The notes under the pieces were generated by a model, which searched no databases, had not been told where the DNA came from, and saw only the letters and a program-made list of their open reading frames with translations. Shown here piece by piece: positions 32,461-44,396 of a stretch of DNA of 64,000 nucleotides. Source of the stretch: Sinorhizobium garamanticum (GTDB taxonomy: Bacteria; Pseudomonadota; Alphaproteobacteria; Rhizobiales; Rhizobiaceae); NCBI RefSeq assembly GCF_029892065.1, contig NZ_CP120373.1, positions 2,046,001 through 2,110,000 of the forward strand, read 5' to 3'. Position numbers and translations under genes: made by a program. Each line of letters starts with the position of its first letter. Within the stretch, counting starts at the first letter, position 1.

Positions 32461-34098
32461 ATGCTCCCGAAGATCGAAACCTACGACGAACTTTACCGCG
32501 ATTTCCGCTGGCGGATTCCGGAGAAGTTCAACATCGGTGTCGCAGTCAGCGATGCCTGGGCGGAGCGGGAGCCGGAGCGTGTCTGCCTTCAGCATTTCAG
32601 GCCTGATGGCGCGCATCTGTCTCTGAGCTATGGCGCGTTCGCGGCGCGCTCGTCCGCCTTTGCGGCCGGATTGGCGGACCATGGCGTCAAGCGCGGTGAT
32701 CGCGTCGCGATCTTCCTGCCGCAGGGTTTCGAGGCGGCAATCGCGCATGCTGCGATCTATAAACTCGGCGCGATTGCCTTGCCGCTCGCTTTGCTGTTCG
32801 GCGTCGATGCGCTTGAATATCGCCTGCTGGATGCTGCTGCGACTGCGATCGTCACCAACCGGTTCGGGTACGAGCGGCTTGAGGGGATCCGGGAGAAGTT
32901 GCCGGACCTCGGTCTCGTCGTGTTGGCGGAAGATGAGGACGAACCAGGCACGCTTCGTTTCGACCGGCTCGCGAACAGCGGGAGGCGTTTTGCTGCCGCC
33001 GATACGACGCCGGATGATCCGGCGCTGATGATCTACACCTCGGGAACGACCGGGCCTCCGAAGGGGGCGCTGCACGGGCATCGCGTCCTGCTTGGCCATC
33101 TACCGGGCTTCCAGTTCCATCATCATTTCCTGCCGCAACCGGGCGACCGGATGTGGACCCCGGCCGACTGGGCCTGGGCCGGGGGGCTTCTGAACGCGCT
33201 GCTGCCGTCGCTGCTGCTGGGCGTGCCGGTGGTTTCGTCGCCGGCGCAGAAATTCGACCCGCACATGGCCTTCCGGATCATGGAAGAGATGGACGTGCGC
33301 AATGCCTTCATTCCGCCGACGGCGCTTCGGCTCCTGAAGGCCGTCGACCGGCCGCGTGACCGTTACACCCTCAAGCTGCGGACGATCGGTTCCGCCGGCG
33401 AGGCGCTCGGGCGGGAGACCTTCGAATGGGCAAAGGCAGCGCTCGGGATCGAGGTCAGCGAGTTCTATGGCCAGACTGAATGCAATATCGTCATTTCTTC
33501 GGCCGCGGACCTCGGTGTCTTGAAGCCCGGCTCCATGGGCAAGGCGGCGCCTGGTCACCGTGTGGCGATCATTGACGGCGAGGGGAGGGTTCTGCCCGCG
33601 GGCACGGTCGGGCAGGTGGCTGTCCAGCGCCCGGACCCGGTGATGTTCCTCGGCTATTGGCGCAATGAGCGGGCGACGGAAACGAAGTTCATCGGCGATT
33701 GGATGACGACCGGGGATCAGGGCGTGATGGACGCGGAGGGTTACTTCACCTTCTTCGGGCGCGACGACGATGTTATCACCTCGTCGGGTTACCGCATCGG
33801 ACCCGGCGAGATCGAGGATTGCCTGGCTGGTCATCCGGACGTTCAACTGGCAGCGGTTGTCGGCAAGCCCGATCCGCTCCGCACGGAGATCGTCAAGGCC
33901 TATGTGGTGCTGAAGCCCGGCGCCTCCGCCGATGAAGAGACCACCGCCGGAATCCGCGACTGGGTGAAGACCAGGCTCTCCATGCACGAATACCCGCGCG
34001 AGATCGATTTCGTCGACAGCCTGCCGTTGACGACCTCAGGGAAAGTAATCCGCCGGCTCTTGCGCGACCGGGCGGCTGCCGAAGCGCTTCGGGAGTAG
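32461..34098 (+). CDS. Acyl-CoA synthetase (AMP-binding enzyme)
   Basis: A 545-residue ANL-superfamily ligase. The P-loop-like motif MIYTSGTTGPPKGA lies near residue 193; GSAGEALG, FYGQTECN, the adenylate-binding TGDQGVMDAEGYFTFFGRDDDVITSSGYRIGP region and the C-terminal catalytic lysine in TTSGKVIRR are present. It should activate acetate or a short/medium-chain carboxylic acid to its CoA thioester; the acid cannot be fixed from sequence. ATG 32461 is used; a TTG at 32449 is the only earlier start. Confidence 0.88.
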   Translation: MLPKIETYDELYRDFRWRIPEKFNIGVAVSDAWAEREPERVCLQHFRPDGAHLSLSYGAFAARSSAFAAGLADHGVKRGDRVAIFLPQGFEAAIAHAAIYKLGAIALPLALLFGVDALEYRLLDAAATAIVTNRFGYERLEGIREKLPDLGLVVLAEDEDEPGTLRFDRLANSGRRFAAADTTPDDPALMIYTSGTTGPPKGALHGHRVLLGHLPGFQFHHHFLPQPGDRMWTPADWAWAGGLLNALLPSLLLGVPVVSSPAQKFDPHMAFRIMEEMDVRNAFIPPTALRLLKAVDRPRDRYTLKLRTIGSAGEALGRETFEWAKAALGIEVSEFYGQTECNIVISSAADLGVLKPGSMGKAAPGHRVAIIDGEGRVLPAGTVGQVAVQRPDPVMFLGYWRNERATETKFIGDWMTTGDQGVMDAEGYFTFFGRDDDVITSSGYRIGPGEIEDCLAGHPDVQLAAVVGKPDPLRTEIVKAYVVLKPGASADEETTAGIRDWVKTRLSMHEYPREIDFVDSLPLTTSGKVIRRLLRDRAAAEALRE

Positions 34099-34109
34099 CG
34101 GCGGCGACG

Positions 34110-35384
34110 TCAGCGGCCGGCAAGCGCCCGTATCTTCTCGCGCAGCAGCCGTGCCATGTTACGGGTATTGCGATAGAGGTGGAGCTGCGCCGCGACCTGG
34201 CGAACGTCGCGGTCACGGTTCTGCTGCAGGCCGATGACGAGCGTTCCCATCTCCTCGCGTTCCTGCCAGAAGCGGGCGATCATCGGGTGGTCCGGCACCG
34301 CGCAGGAATCGGAGCGAGTTATGTTGGCATCGTCAAGGTGCCATTCCGTTAGCTCGGCGAGGAGCAACTTGCCGGGAGAATATATGGCATATCGCTCGTC
34401 ATAGGCGGTCTTCCACGTATAGGCATCGCCGGCCATGAGCAGAACGACCATGGCGGCGATCGCCTTGCCGTCGAGATCGAGCGTGTGGATGCGGACGCTA
34501 TCCGTCTCGGCGAGATTGGTGATCGCCTCGCGGGCAAAGGCGGCGCGGAAGCGATCCGTGATCATGGCGCTGCGTTCGCGCCCCTTCCAACCGGAAGCCT
34601 CAAGCGCCAGGAATTCCTCCATGCGCAACCGGATCTCCTCCGGCTGGCGCGCGACGTTGTAAATCAGCCGCCCATGTTTTTCGAGGTTCTTCCACTGACG
34701 GCGCAGTTCCTTGAAATGTCCTCGTTTGATTGCCTTGCGCAGATAGGTCGGACCGTCGAGCAGGCTTTCGAGCATCGGCCGTTCAAAGGTGTCGGTGACG
34801 GTGAGCGGCAGGTTTTCGCTGATCGCGACGGCGCGTGCGAGCTGTGCGAACCGACCCTTGAGCCTCACATCCGGCAGCACGAGCACCGGCGGCAGACCGG
34901 AGGAGGGGGCGGCCAGCGCTTCGTAGAGATTGCTGATCGTTTCGGCCGCACCTTCTGCATCGAGCAGCGGCACGCCCAGCGGGCCGAACGGATTGGACCA
35001 GGCGCGAATGATGGACGCACCGATTGCGAAGCCCGGCTTCTCGATCGAAAACGGCATGAGGAAGCGCATTCGGCTGCGGCGCTCGTCATTGTCCCGGATC
35101 ACGGCGAGCCGGATGACACGGTCCTCGAGGCGCGGCATGGCCGGAGCGAGGAAGCGGCCAGCAAAGAATACGTTCGGTTCTATCGCGCGGTTGGAGAGGT
35201 AATCCAGCTCTCGCTGCAACTCGTAGCCAGCCCTTGCGGAATAGATCGAAAGGTGGCGACCGGGCCGCCCGACGCTGACGGTCTGCTCGGGTTGCGACGC
35301 GTCGAAGCCGGGTTGTGCCAATCCGCCGAGCAGGCGGCTCGCCCTGCCGTTTGTGTCTCCGGGAAAGGGTGTATTGCCGATCAT
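34110..35384 (-). CDS. GNAT/FemAB-like acetyltransferase, CelD/BcsL family
   Basis: A 424-residue protein with the Acetyltransf_6 (FemAB-like GNAT) fold in its second half: YLRKAIKRGHFKELRRQWKNLEKHG, LEASGWKGRERSA, AAMVVLLMAGDAYTWKTAYDERYAIYSPGKLLLAEL. CelD/BcsL proteins are linked with extracellular polysaccharide production. Its start overlaps the flippase stop by four bases (ATGA), so the two form an operon and probably act on the same glycan or lipid-linked product. No glycosyltransferases lie nearby. Confidence 0.8.
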   Translation of the reverse strand: MIGNTPFPGDTNGRASRLLGGLAQPGFDASQPEQTVSVGRPGRHLSIYSARAGYELQRELDYLSNRAIEPNVFFAGRFLAPAMPRLEDRVIRLAVIRDNDERRSRMRFLMPFSIEKPGFAIGASIIRAWSNPFGPLGVPLLDAEGAAETISNLYEALAAPSSGLPPVLVLPDVRLKGRFAQLARAVAISENLPLTVTDTFERPMLESLLDGPTYLRKAIKRGHFKELRRQWKNLEKHGRLIYNVARQPEEIRLRMEEFLALEASGWKGRERSAMITDRFRAAFAREAITNLAETDSVRIHTLDLDGKAIAAMVVLLMAGDAYTWKTAYDERYAIYSPGKLLLAELTEWHLDDANITRSDSCAVPDHPMIARFWQEREEMGTLVIGLQQNRDRDVRQVAAQLHLYRNTRNMARLLREKIRALAGR

Positions 35385-36802
35385 GGACGGACCGCCTCGT
35401 TCTTGTCGTTGCCGCTTCCTGCGCCCGCGAAAGCGAGGAGAGGGATGGCGAAAGTGCGTCTTGCCGCGAGGTGCAGAATTGCCGCCTCGAAGACCATCGC
35501 GCCGGCTGCGGCGAAAGCCGCGCCCGTCAGGCCTAAGGCCGGGATGAGGACAACGTTCAGCGCAATGTTGACGGCGAGCGCGGTCGCGTAAAGGATCGCA
35601 CAGAGCTTCTGCCGGCCCGCCATGGTGAGCAGGGTTTCGACGGGGCCGACGAAGGCCTTGGCCAGAATCCCGGCAAACAGGATCGCCATCAACGGCGCGC
35701 CGGCGGTGAAGGCGGGGCCGAACAGCGACAGCAGGAAACGACCGGCGATTAGCACCGTGCCGCCCATCGCGAGCGAGGGCCAGAAGGACCAGTGTGCGCT
35801 TTCGGTTGCGATTTCGGCGAGCCGGCGGCTTTCACCGGAAGCCATCGCCTCGGAGAAACGCGGCCCCGCCGCCGCCTTCACGGCGAACATGACGAAATGA
35901 ACGAGAGCCATGGTCTTGGCGGCCGCAAAGTAGATCGCGACGTCGTCTGGCGGCAGGTAGAGCCCGACGATCACGACATCGGAATTGGTCAGCAGGAAAC
36001 CGAAGCCTTCGACGAGAAATATCGGCACGGAGAGGCGCAGCCATGGTCCGAGCTTGATCTTCATCGGCCCATGAACATAACGTCTGCGCAGGCGCGATGT
36101 CATTGCGAGAAATTGCCCGAGCGTCGTGACGTAGGTGGCCGCCAACGCGGCAACCATTGCCGTCTTCGCCGAATTGGGCAAGCCGGCGGCGGTGGCCAGC
36201 ACCATGAAGGCGAGGATGAGCAGCGGCCGGATGATGAAGGTGGGGCTCATCGCCGCGAGCGGCCAGCTATGCGCGCGGGCCGTGCCGTCCATCACGTCGC
36301 CGAGCGCAATCATCGGCAGGGCGAAAAGGCCGAGATAAAGGGCGACGAGATGATAGTGCTCGATGATGTCGGCAAAGAACCAGAGACCGATGCCGCCGAT
36401 GGTGGCGAGCGCGGTCGCCGACAACAGCGCAAAGATACGCGCCACGGTCGTGAGCCCACGGATTTCCGCCACGGCGCCTGCCGTTTGATATTCCGGCACG
36501 AAGCGGATGACCGCGGCGTGCAGGCCGAGGCAGGACAGGTTGCCGAACAGGATGGCCAGCACCCAGACGAAGACGAAGACCCCGTATTCGAACTCGCCCA
36601 TCAGGCGAGCGAGAACGATCTGTGAGACGAGGGCAATGGCTGCACTGAAGATGCGGACTGCAAAAGCAATCAGCGCCGTGCGTTGCGCGCGACTCTTGGG
36701 ATCAGAGCCGGACGCGATCGGTCCAAGCCTCACCAGCAGCGGAGACAGGCGTTGCCTCAGCGCCGACGGCAACATTCGTCCGGCCGATTGACATACCGCC
36801 AT
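35381..36802 (-). CDS. Oligosaccharide flippase family protein (MOP superfamily, Wzx-like)
   Basis: About 473 residues with roughly 12-14 TM helices. Wzx/MurJ-type features are the N-terminal LIAFAVRIFSAAIALVSQIVLARLMGEFEYGVFVFVW and the mid-protein IVGLYLPPDDVAIYFAAAKTMALVHFVMFAVKAAAGPRFSEAMA. It would flip lipid-linked glycans across the inner membrane. ATG 36802 is preferred over the in-frame GTG at 36808. It lies downstream of secA on the same strand, after a terminator. Confidence 0.84.
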   Translation of the reverse strand: MAVCQSAGRMLPSALRQRLSPLLVRLGPIASGSDPKSRAQRTALIAFAVRIFSAAIALVSQIVLARLMGEFEYGVFVFVWVLAILFGNLSCLGLHAAVIRFVPEYQTAGAVAEIRGLTTVARIFALLSATALATIGGIGLWFFADIIEHYHLVALYLGLFALPMIALGDVMDGTARAHSWPLAAMSPTFIIRPLLILAFMVLATAAGLPNSAKTAMVAALAATYVTTLGQFLAMTSRLRRRYVHGPMKIKLGPWLRLSVPIFLVEGFGFLLTNSDVVIVGLYLPPDDVAIYFAAAKTMALVHFVMFAVKAAAGPRFSEAMASGESRRLAEIATESAHWSFWPSLAMGGTVLIAGRFLLSLFGPAFTAGAPLMAILFAGILAKAFVGPVETLLTMAGRQKLCAILYATALAVNIALNVVLIPALGLTGAAFAAAGAMVFEAAILHLAARRTFAIPLLAFAGAGSGNDKNEAVRP

Positions 36803-36941
36803 GAACACGAGGACACCCTGACACTACGCAATACAGGGCCTCACTTCTGCCAGATCAGCGTTAACAAACGGTTCAGCGCGGCAGCCGCAGGAGGGCTGTT
36901 ACGCCTGCCGGCAACGCGCCGCGGCCGGGCCGAACGCATCT

Positions 36942-36969
36942 TATGAAAATGCCGCCCGAAGGCGGCATT
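36942..36969 (-). terminator. Rho-independent terminator of secA
   Basis: AATGCCGCC/GGCGGCATT with a 4-base loop is followed on the minus strand by TTTTCAT, starting only 3 bases after the secA stop. Confidence 0.85.
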
Positions 36970-36972
36970 CGA

Positions 36973-39684
<2,712 letters not shown>

Positions 39685-39927
39685 ATGAATGGCCCTTTCT
39701 TTCATTTGTCGCCTGGGGTTTCAGGTTGGGCTTGAAAAACCACATAATGCCATGAAACGCCCGGAAACTGTTCTGGACGCGAGGTTGCGTGACAGATAAG
39801 AGGGGGGTCGGATTATGTCAACGCACTTGCACTGCCGGATGGTTACAGAACGGCCACATTCTGGTGTTGTGCAGCCGCAACGGCCAGTGGCAATCGCGCC
39901 GGCGGCCAATGGTGAAAGGTTAGTGAA

Positions 39928-40782
39928 ATGTCCAGATACAAGACTTTGGCGGCTGCGGCATTCGTCGTGGCGATCGCTGTTAACGGAGCGCGCGCCGAAG
40001 AGACCGATCCAGTGATCGCGACAGTTGGCGGGCAGGAAGTCCATCAGTCCGAACTCAATCTCGCTCTCAGTGGTCTTGATCCGCAGCTTCAGCAGATGCC
40101 GGAAGAGCAGAAACGCGCCGCCGCGCTTTCGGCCGTCATCGACGTCAAGCTTCTGGCAAAGAACGCTGAGAAGGAGGGTCTGCAGGACGACGCCGTCTTC
40201 AAGCAGCGTATCGCCTACCTCACCGAGCGCGAGCTGCACAATGCGTTCTTCAAGAAGCATGTCGTGGACGCGGTGACGAAGGAAGACGTCAAGGCACGCT
40301 ACGACAAGGAAATTGCCGCAATCCCGGCACAGGAAGAGATCAAGGCCCGCCATATCCTGGTGAAGACCGAGGACGAGGCAAAGGCCGTGATTAAGGAGCT
40401 TGAGGCCGGCAAGAGCTTCGTCGAGCTCGCCAAGGCCAAGTCGTCCGATCCGAACAAGGATGACGGCGGCGATCTGGGCTATTTTGCCAAGGGGCGGATG
40501 GTGCCGGAATTCGAAGTGGCCGCCTTCGCCCTCGAAAAGGGCAGCTACACCAAGACCCCGGTGAAGACGCAGTTCGGCTTCCACGTCATCCTCGTCGAGG
40601 ACAAGCGCCCGCAGGCGCCGCCGACGCTGGAACAGGTCGAGCCGCAGGTTCGTCAGCTCGTCATGCGCGACAAATATCTTGAACTTCTGGCTTCCGCGAA
40701 GAAGGAAACCGGCGTCGAAATCTCGGATCCGGCGCTCAAGAAAGCCTATGACGACGCTAACAAACCGCAGGAAACGAAGTAA
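39928..40782 (+). CDS. Periplasmic peptidylprolyl isomerase (parvulin/PpiC type)
   Basis: A 284-residue exported protein. The signal peptide is MSRYKTLAAAAFVVAIAVNGARA (cleavage near 23), followed by an N-terminal SurA-like helical domain (about 28-125). The PpiC domain at about 135-235 has IKARHILVKTEDEA, SFVELAKAKSSDPNKDDGGDLGYFAKGRMVPEFE and TQFGFHVILVEDKR. It should assist folding of secreted or outer-membrane proteins, which fits its divergent pairing with secA. GTGAA precedes the ATG. Confidence 0.93.
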   Translation: MSRYKTLAAAAFVVAIAVNGARAEETDPVIATVGGQEVHQSELNLALSGLDPQLQQMPEEQKRAAALSAVIDVKLLAKNAEKEGLQDDAVFKQRIAYLTERELHNAFFKKHVVDAVTKEDVKARYDKEIAAIPAQEEIKARHILVKTEDEAKAVIKELEAGKSFVELAKAKSSDPNKDDGGDLGYFAKGRMVPEFEVAAFALEKGSYTKTPVKTQFGFHVILVEDKRPQAPPTLEQVEPQVRQLVMRDKYLELLASAKKETGVEISDPALKKAYDDANKPQETK

Positions 40783-40804
40783 GCCTTTGCTGGATGCGTT
40801 TGGT

Positions 40805-40888
40805 CTACTGCATGTTTGGATAAAAACATGTGGCAATTCAAAGTGCTACAGCGTTCTTTGCGCGTCTGATTAGACGCGCGGCGCTGTA
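40805..40888 (-). repeat. RIME copy 9 (short form, inverted)
   Basis: TACTGCATGTTTGGATAAAAACATG, spacer GCAATTCAAAGTGCTACAGCG, then TTCTTTGCGCGTCTGATTAGACGCGCGGCGCTGTA. The inner stem of the CATG palindrome is missing. It lies between the parvulin gene and argJ. Confidence 0.88.
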
Positions 40889-40997
40889 GAGGGCTGAACG
40901 ACATCCGGTTTCACTCAATGTCGATGCCCGACGGTTTCGGTGCCGGTCGGGCATTTGTCGCAACATCATCCACGGTTCTCCAAAGCAGGTTCATCCC

Positions 40998-42239
40998 ATG
41001 TCCGGCTCTGTTTCTCCGCTCGCTCCGAAAACCTTCGCCGAAATGCCGCCGCTTCGAGGTGTGCGCATGGCTACGGCCGCGGCAGGGATCAAGTACAAGA
41101 ACCGCACCGATGTGCTGATGATGATCTTCGACGAGCCCGCAGCGGTTGCTGGTGTCTTCACCCGATCGAAATGTCCGTCGGCGCCGGTCGATTTCTGCCG
41201 CAGGAATCTGTCGGGAGGCGCTGCCCGTGCCGTTGTCGTCAATTCGGGCAATGCCAATGCGTTCACCGGCAAGAAGGGGCGAGAGGCGACCGAACTCACG
41301 GCGCAGTCCGCAGCCAAGGCTGTCGGATGCAACGAGAGCGAGATCTTCCTTGCCTCGACCGGCGTGATCGGCGAACCGCTCGATGCGACCAAATTCGCCG
41401 GCGTGCTCGATGGTCTTGCGACCTCCGCCAAGGAAGATTTCTGGTTCGAGGCCGCCAAGGCGATCATGACCACCGATACCTATCCGAAGGTCGCGACCCG
41501 CAGCGCTGAGATCGGCGGCGTCACGGTGACGATCAACGGCATTGCCAAGGGTGCGGGCATGATCGCGCCCGACATGGCGACGATGCTTTCCTTCGTGGTG
41601 ACAGACGCGGATATCGCGCCGCCAGCGCTTCAAGCCCTGCTTTCCGCCGGCGTCGGCCCGACCTTCAACTCCGTCACGGTCGACAGCGATACCTCCACTT
41701 CCGACACGCTGATGCTGTTTGCAACCGGCGCGGCGGCGAAGGACGGTCAGGCGAAGGTCGTGGATGCCACCGATCCGCGCCTCGACGCCTTCCGCGCCGC
41801 CCTCAATGATGTGCTGCGTGATCTGGCTCTGCAGGTCGTGCGCGACGGCGAGGGCGCCCGCAAGATGGTGATCGTAACCGTCGAGGGTGCGGAGAGCGAT
41901 GCAGCGGCCAAGCGGATTGCGCTGTCGATCGCCAATTCGCCGCTCGTCAAGACGGCCGTTGCCGGCGAGGATGCGAACTGGGGCCGGGTGGTCATGGCTG
42001 TCGGCAAATCCGGAGAGATGGCCGAACGAGACCGGCTGGCGATCTGGTTCGGCGATGTGCGCGTTGCCGTCGAGGGCGAGCGGGATCGGGACTATTCGGA
42101 GGCGGCAGCAAGCGCCGTCATGAAAGGCGAAGACATTCCGATCCGTGTCGACATCGGCCTCGGTCCGGGCCGCGCGACCGTCTATACCTGTGATCTGACC
42201 AAGGAATATGTCGAGATCAACGGCGACTACAGAAGCTGA
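40998..42239 (+). CDS. argJ: Bifunctional glutamate N-acetyltransferase / amino-acid acetyltransferase
   Basis: A 413-residue enzyme of the cyclic arginine pathway: it transfers acetyl from N-acetylornithine to glutamate. It starts [36 protein letters not shown]. The autocleavage site lies in [16 protein letters not shown], with nucleophile T195, which would give alpha and beta chains. The C terminus [15 protein letters not shown] is family-typical. It is followed 90 bp later by a GNAT gene. Confidence 0.96.
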   Translation: MSGSVSPLAPKTFAEMPPLRGVRMATAAAGIKYKNRTDVLMMIFDEPAAVAGVFTRSKCPSAPVDFCRRNLSGGAARAVVVNSGNANAFTGKKGREATELTAQSAAKAVGCNESEIFLASTGVIGEPLDATKFAGVLDGLATSAKEDFWFEAAKAIMTTDTYPKVATRSAEIGGVTVTINGIAKGAGMIAPDMATMLSFVVTDADIAPPALQALLSAGVGPTFNSVTVDSDTSTSDTLMLFATGAAAKDGQAKVVDATDPRLDAFRAALNDVLRDLALQVVRDGEGARKMVIVTVEGAESDAAAKRIALSIANSPLVKTAVAGEDANWGRVVMAVGKSGEMAERDRLAIWFGDVRVAVEGERDRDYSEAAASAVMKGEDIPIRVDIGLGPGRATVYTCDLTKEYVEINGDYRS

Positions 42240-42329
42240 CGCTCTGGTTCCTTGGTCCGAGGTTGCGAAAGAATGACATCGAATGACAGGCAGCCGCCGA
42301 CGACGAACGCGGCGGTTGGGGAAACGATC

Positions 42330-43118
42330 ATGGTTGATCTTCCGAGTGTGCGCCGCCTGGAAGCCGTCGGCTTCCGCGCCTGGCCGGCCGCGAGCGTTCA
42401 GTATGACGGCAGCTGGCTGATCCGCCTTACGGCGGGACATGCGTCCAAACGCCTGAACTCGGTCAACCCGCTCGATCCGTCGGATTACCGTGACATTGCC
42501 ATCCGGCTCGAAAAGGCGGGTAAGCACTTCTCTGACTACGGCCGTCCGCTCACCGTTCGTCAGACGCCGCTGACGCCACCGCAATTGGTCGCCTACATGG
42601 ACAATGAAGGCTGGGCCGCATTCGGGCACAGCCTAGTGCTGACGGCGGACCTGGCCGAGCGCGAATTCGGCGACGGCATAGACCACCTCCCTATCAAGGA
42701 TGTCGGTCGTTTCGTCGATGCGCGCATCCTGATCGGCAAGGAAGAGCCGCAGACCAAGCCGGCGCTCACTGAAATCATCAATGCCATCAAGCCGGAATGC
42801 GGTTTGTTCCTGTTCGAAGACCTTGAGATCGGCCCGACCGCCGTATCGCTGGTGGTCCAGGACAACGATCTGGCCGGAATCATGCAGTTCGCAGTCGCCG
42901 AGGCCGTGCGCCGAAGGGGCGTCGGTTCGGCGCTGCTCGATGCGTCGCTCCGCTGGGCGCGCCTCAAGGGTGCGAAGAAGGCTTGGCTGCAGGTGGAGGC
43001 GGACAACGAAGCGGCGGTCGAACTTTACCGCAAGGCGGGCTTCACCGAGGTCTATCACTATCTCTATCGGACACCTACAGCTCCGTGCGTCTTTTCAGAC
43101 GCGCAAAGGTCGTTGTAG
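42330..43118 (+). CDS. GNAT family N-acetyltransferase with a RIME-encoded C terminus
   Basis: About 262 residues. The N-terminal half (VRRLEAVGFRAWPAASVQYDGSWLIRLTAGHASKRLNSVNPLD) is the conserved domain of this two-part GNAT family. The C-terminal GNAT fold has the acetyl-CoA loop VRRRGVGSALLDASLRWARLKGAKKAWLQVEADNEAAVELYRKAGF. The last 13 codons (TAPCVFSDAQRSL, 43077-43115) and the TAG lie in a RIME. Start options are ATG 42330 (GGGGAAA upstream) and ATG 42273. The substrate is unknown; proximity to argJ and mutT is not informative. Confidence 0.82.
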   Translation: MVDLPSVRRLEAVGFRAWPAASVQYDGSWLIRLTAGHASKRLNSVNPLDPSDYRDIAIRLEKAGKHFSDYGRPLTVRQTPLTPPQLVAYMDNEGWAAFGHSLVLTADLAEREFGDGIDHLPIKDVGRFVDARILIGKEEPQTKPALTEIINAIKPECGLFLFEDLEIGPTAVSLVVQDNDLAGIMQFAVAEAVRRRGVGSALLDASLRWARLKGAKKAWLQVEADNEAAVELYRKAGFTEVYHYLYRTPTAPCVFSDAQRSL

Positions 43119-43165
43119 CACTCGTTTTTGTCCTTAAATCGGCTCCGCTTTAAGGGAACATGCAG
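43076..43165 (+). repeat. RIME copy 10, overlapping a gene end and a ribosome-binding site
   Basis: TACAGCTCCGTGCGTCTTTT...GGTCGTTGTA is coding for the GNAT C terminus. The spacer and left CATG arm are deleted; TTTTTGTCCTTAAATCGGCTCC...AACATGCAG remains. The last bases (GCAG) merge with the AGGAGG Shine-Dalgarno of mutT. Confidence 0.88.
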
Positions 43166-43178
43166 GAGGGCCTGGGGC

Positions 43179-43592
43179 ATGGACATCGAGGGAAAGAAGA
43201 TCGTGCTGGTCGCCGCCTGCGCTCTGGTCGATTCCGACGGCCGCATTCTGCTGGCACAGCGTCCGCAGGGAAAATCGCTTGCCGGGCTTTGGGAGTTTCC
43301 TGGCGGCAAAGTGGAGCCCGGTGAAACGCCAGAGGCGACGCTGATCCGTGAGCTGGAGGAGGAACTCGGCATCCGCACCAAGGTCGCATGCCTTGCGCCG
43401 CTCACCTTCGCAAGCCACAGCTACGATGATTTCCACCTGCTGATGCCGCTCTTTGTATGCCGGCGATACGAGGGCTTTGCCGAGGGACGCGAAGGCCAGA
43501 CGATCAAGTGGGTCCGGCCGAAAGCGCTGCGCGACTATCCGATGCCTCCGGCGGACGAACCGCTGATCCCATTTCTGATGGATTTGCTCTGA
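43179..43592 (+). CDS. mutT: 8-oxo-dGTP diphosphatase MutT (Nudix)
   Basis: A 137-residue Nudix hydrolase: VAACALVDSDGRILLAQRP, then the Nudix box from GGKVEPGE to RELEEELG (about residues 39-60). It removes oxidised nucleotides from the pool. AGGAGG at 43164-43169, partly made of RIME bases, sets ATG 43179. The frame continues upstream through the RIME but without a start of comparable quality. Confidence 0.92.
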   Translation: MDIEGKKIVLVAACALVDSDGRILLAQRPQGKSLAGLWEFPGGKVEPGETPEATLIRELEEELGIRTKVACLAPLTFASHSYDDFHLLMPLFVCRRYEGFAEGREGQTIKWVRPKALRDYPMPPADEPLIPFLMDLL

Positions 43593-43640
43593 TTCTGAAA
43601 TGGCCGCACGCCATTGCGTTTGGCCCGATTGTTTCCGCCT

Positions 43641-43745
43641 TACTGCATGTCTCCTTAAATCGACCTCGATTTAAGGACAAAGACATGCAGCACTTCAAAG
43701 TGCTACAGCGTCCTTTGCGCGTCTGATAAGACGCGCGGCGCTGTA
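43641..43745 (-). repeat. RIME copy 11 (full length, inverted)
   Basis: TACTGCATGTCTCCTTAAAT...GATTTAAGGACAAAGACATGCAG, spacer CACTTCAAAGTGCTACAGCG, then TCCTTTGCGCGTCTGATAAGACGCGCGGCGCTGTA. Both palindromes are nearly perfect. Confidence 0.92.
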
Positions 43746-43777
43746 GGACGCGAATCTACCGGAAATCTCGAAGTTTA

Positions 43778-43792
43778 TTAATCAAAAGTTTA
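43778..43792. promoter_or_regulatory. CtrA-like motif upstream of the 43934 gene
   Basis: TTAA-TCAAAAG-TTTA has the N7 spacing of CtrA sites with one mismatch in the second half. It lies in an AT-rich patch about 140 bp upstream of the small membrane protein gene. Confidence 0.3.
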
Positions 43793-43933
43793 TCACCCTC
43801 GCGGCATGATAGCGCCATCAGTTTCGGTGCCTGCCGGTTTATGCCGTGGCGCCGGTTTCGAGCAGGTGTGGTCAGGTCGAGGCTTGGGAAGGGTGCTTCG
43901 CCCGCCGCTCTTTTACGTGTTTGCGAGGCTGGG

Positions 43934-44254
43934 ATGGTGGACGAAGATTTCTGGAGGACAGTTCAGGACAAGGATCTGGCGGCGAGCCAGGCCCGCCGGA
44001 CGGGCGTGCTCAATCTGTCGCTGCTGTTCGGAACGGCGGTGATTGCGCTGACGCTGATCCTCACGCCGATGCTGTCGTCAAAGGCGGACAAGCGCATGCT
44101 GGCGAATACGCCGATGAACTACGACAATATTTCGACCGGCTCGATTCCTTCGAACGGCACCAGCAGGCGCTACACTGTACGCCGCAGCGTGCTGCAGGAA
44201 ATGCCGGGCGCCGTCTGCATCATCGACGCGGATGGCAGCAGGAGCGGATGCTGA
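43934..44254 (+). CDS. Small single-pass membrane protein, uncharacterised
   Basis: A 106-residue protein: an acidic/basic cytoplasmic N terminus (MVDEDFWRTVQDKDLAASQARRTG), one TM helix at about 27-47 (LNLSLLFGTAVIALTLILTPML) and a 58-residue extracytoplasmic tail with a Ser/Asn/Thr-rich stretch and two Cys. I recognise no named domain. It lies between RIMEs 11 and 12 and upstream of an Flp pilin, so a surface or pilus-related role is possible but unproven. GCGAGG lies before ATG 43934. Confidence 0.65.
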   Translation: MVDEDFWRTVQDKDLAASQARRTGVLNLSLLFGTAVIALTLILTPMLSSKADKRMLANTPMNYDNISTGSIPSNGTSRRYTVRRSVLQEMPGAVCIIDADGSRSGC

Positions 44255-44273
44255 GTTGAACGGCCGGGCCTGC

Positions 44274-44353
44274 CTGTTCTTTAGATCGGAGCCGATCCAC
44301 AGACGTGCAGAAATTCAAAGTGCTGCGTCCGAAAAAACGTATGGCGCTGCAGC
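44274..44353 (-). repeat. RIME copy 12 (degenerate, inverted)
   Basis: Remnants only: CTTTAGATCGGAGCCGATC, GTGCAGAAATTCAAAGTGCT and GCGTCCGAAAAAACGTATGGCGCTGCAG. It lies 5' of the pilin gene. Confidence 0.65.
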
Positions 44354-44396
44354 CCGGCATTTGCCGTTCAAGGTGATCGAACGGGAGGAGGGGCGC

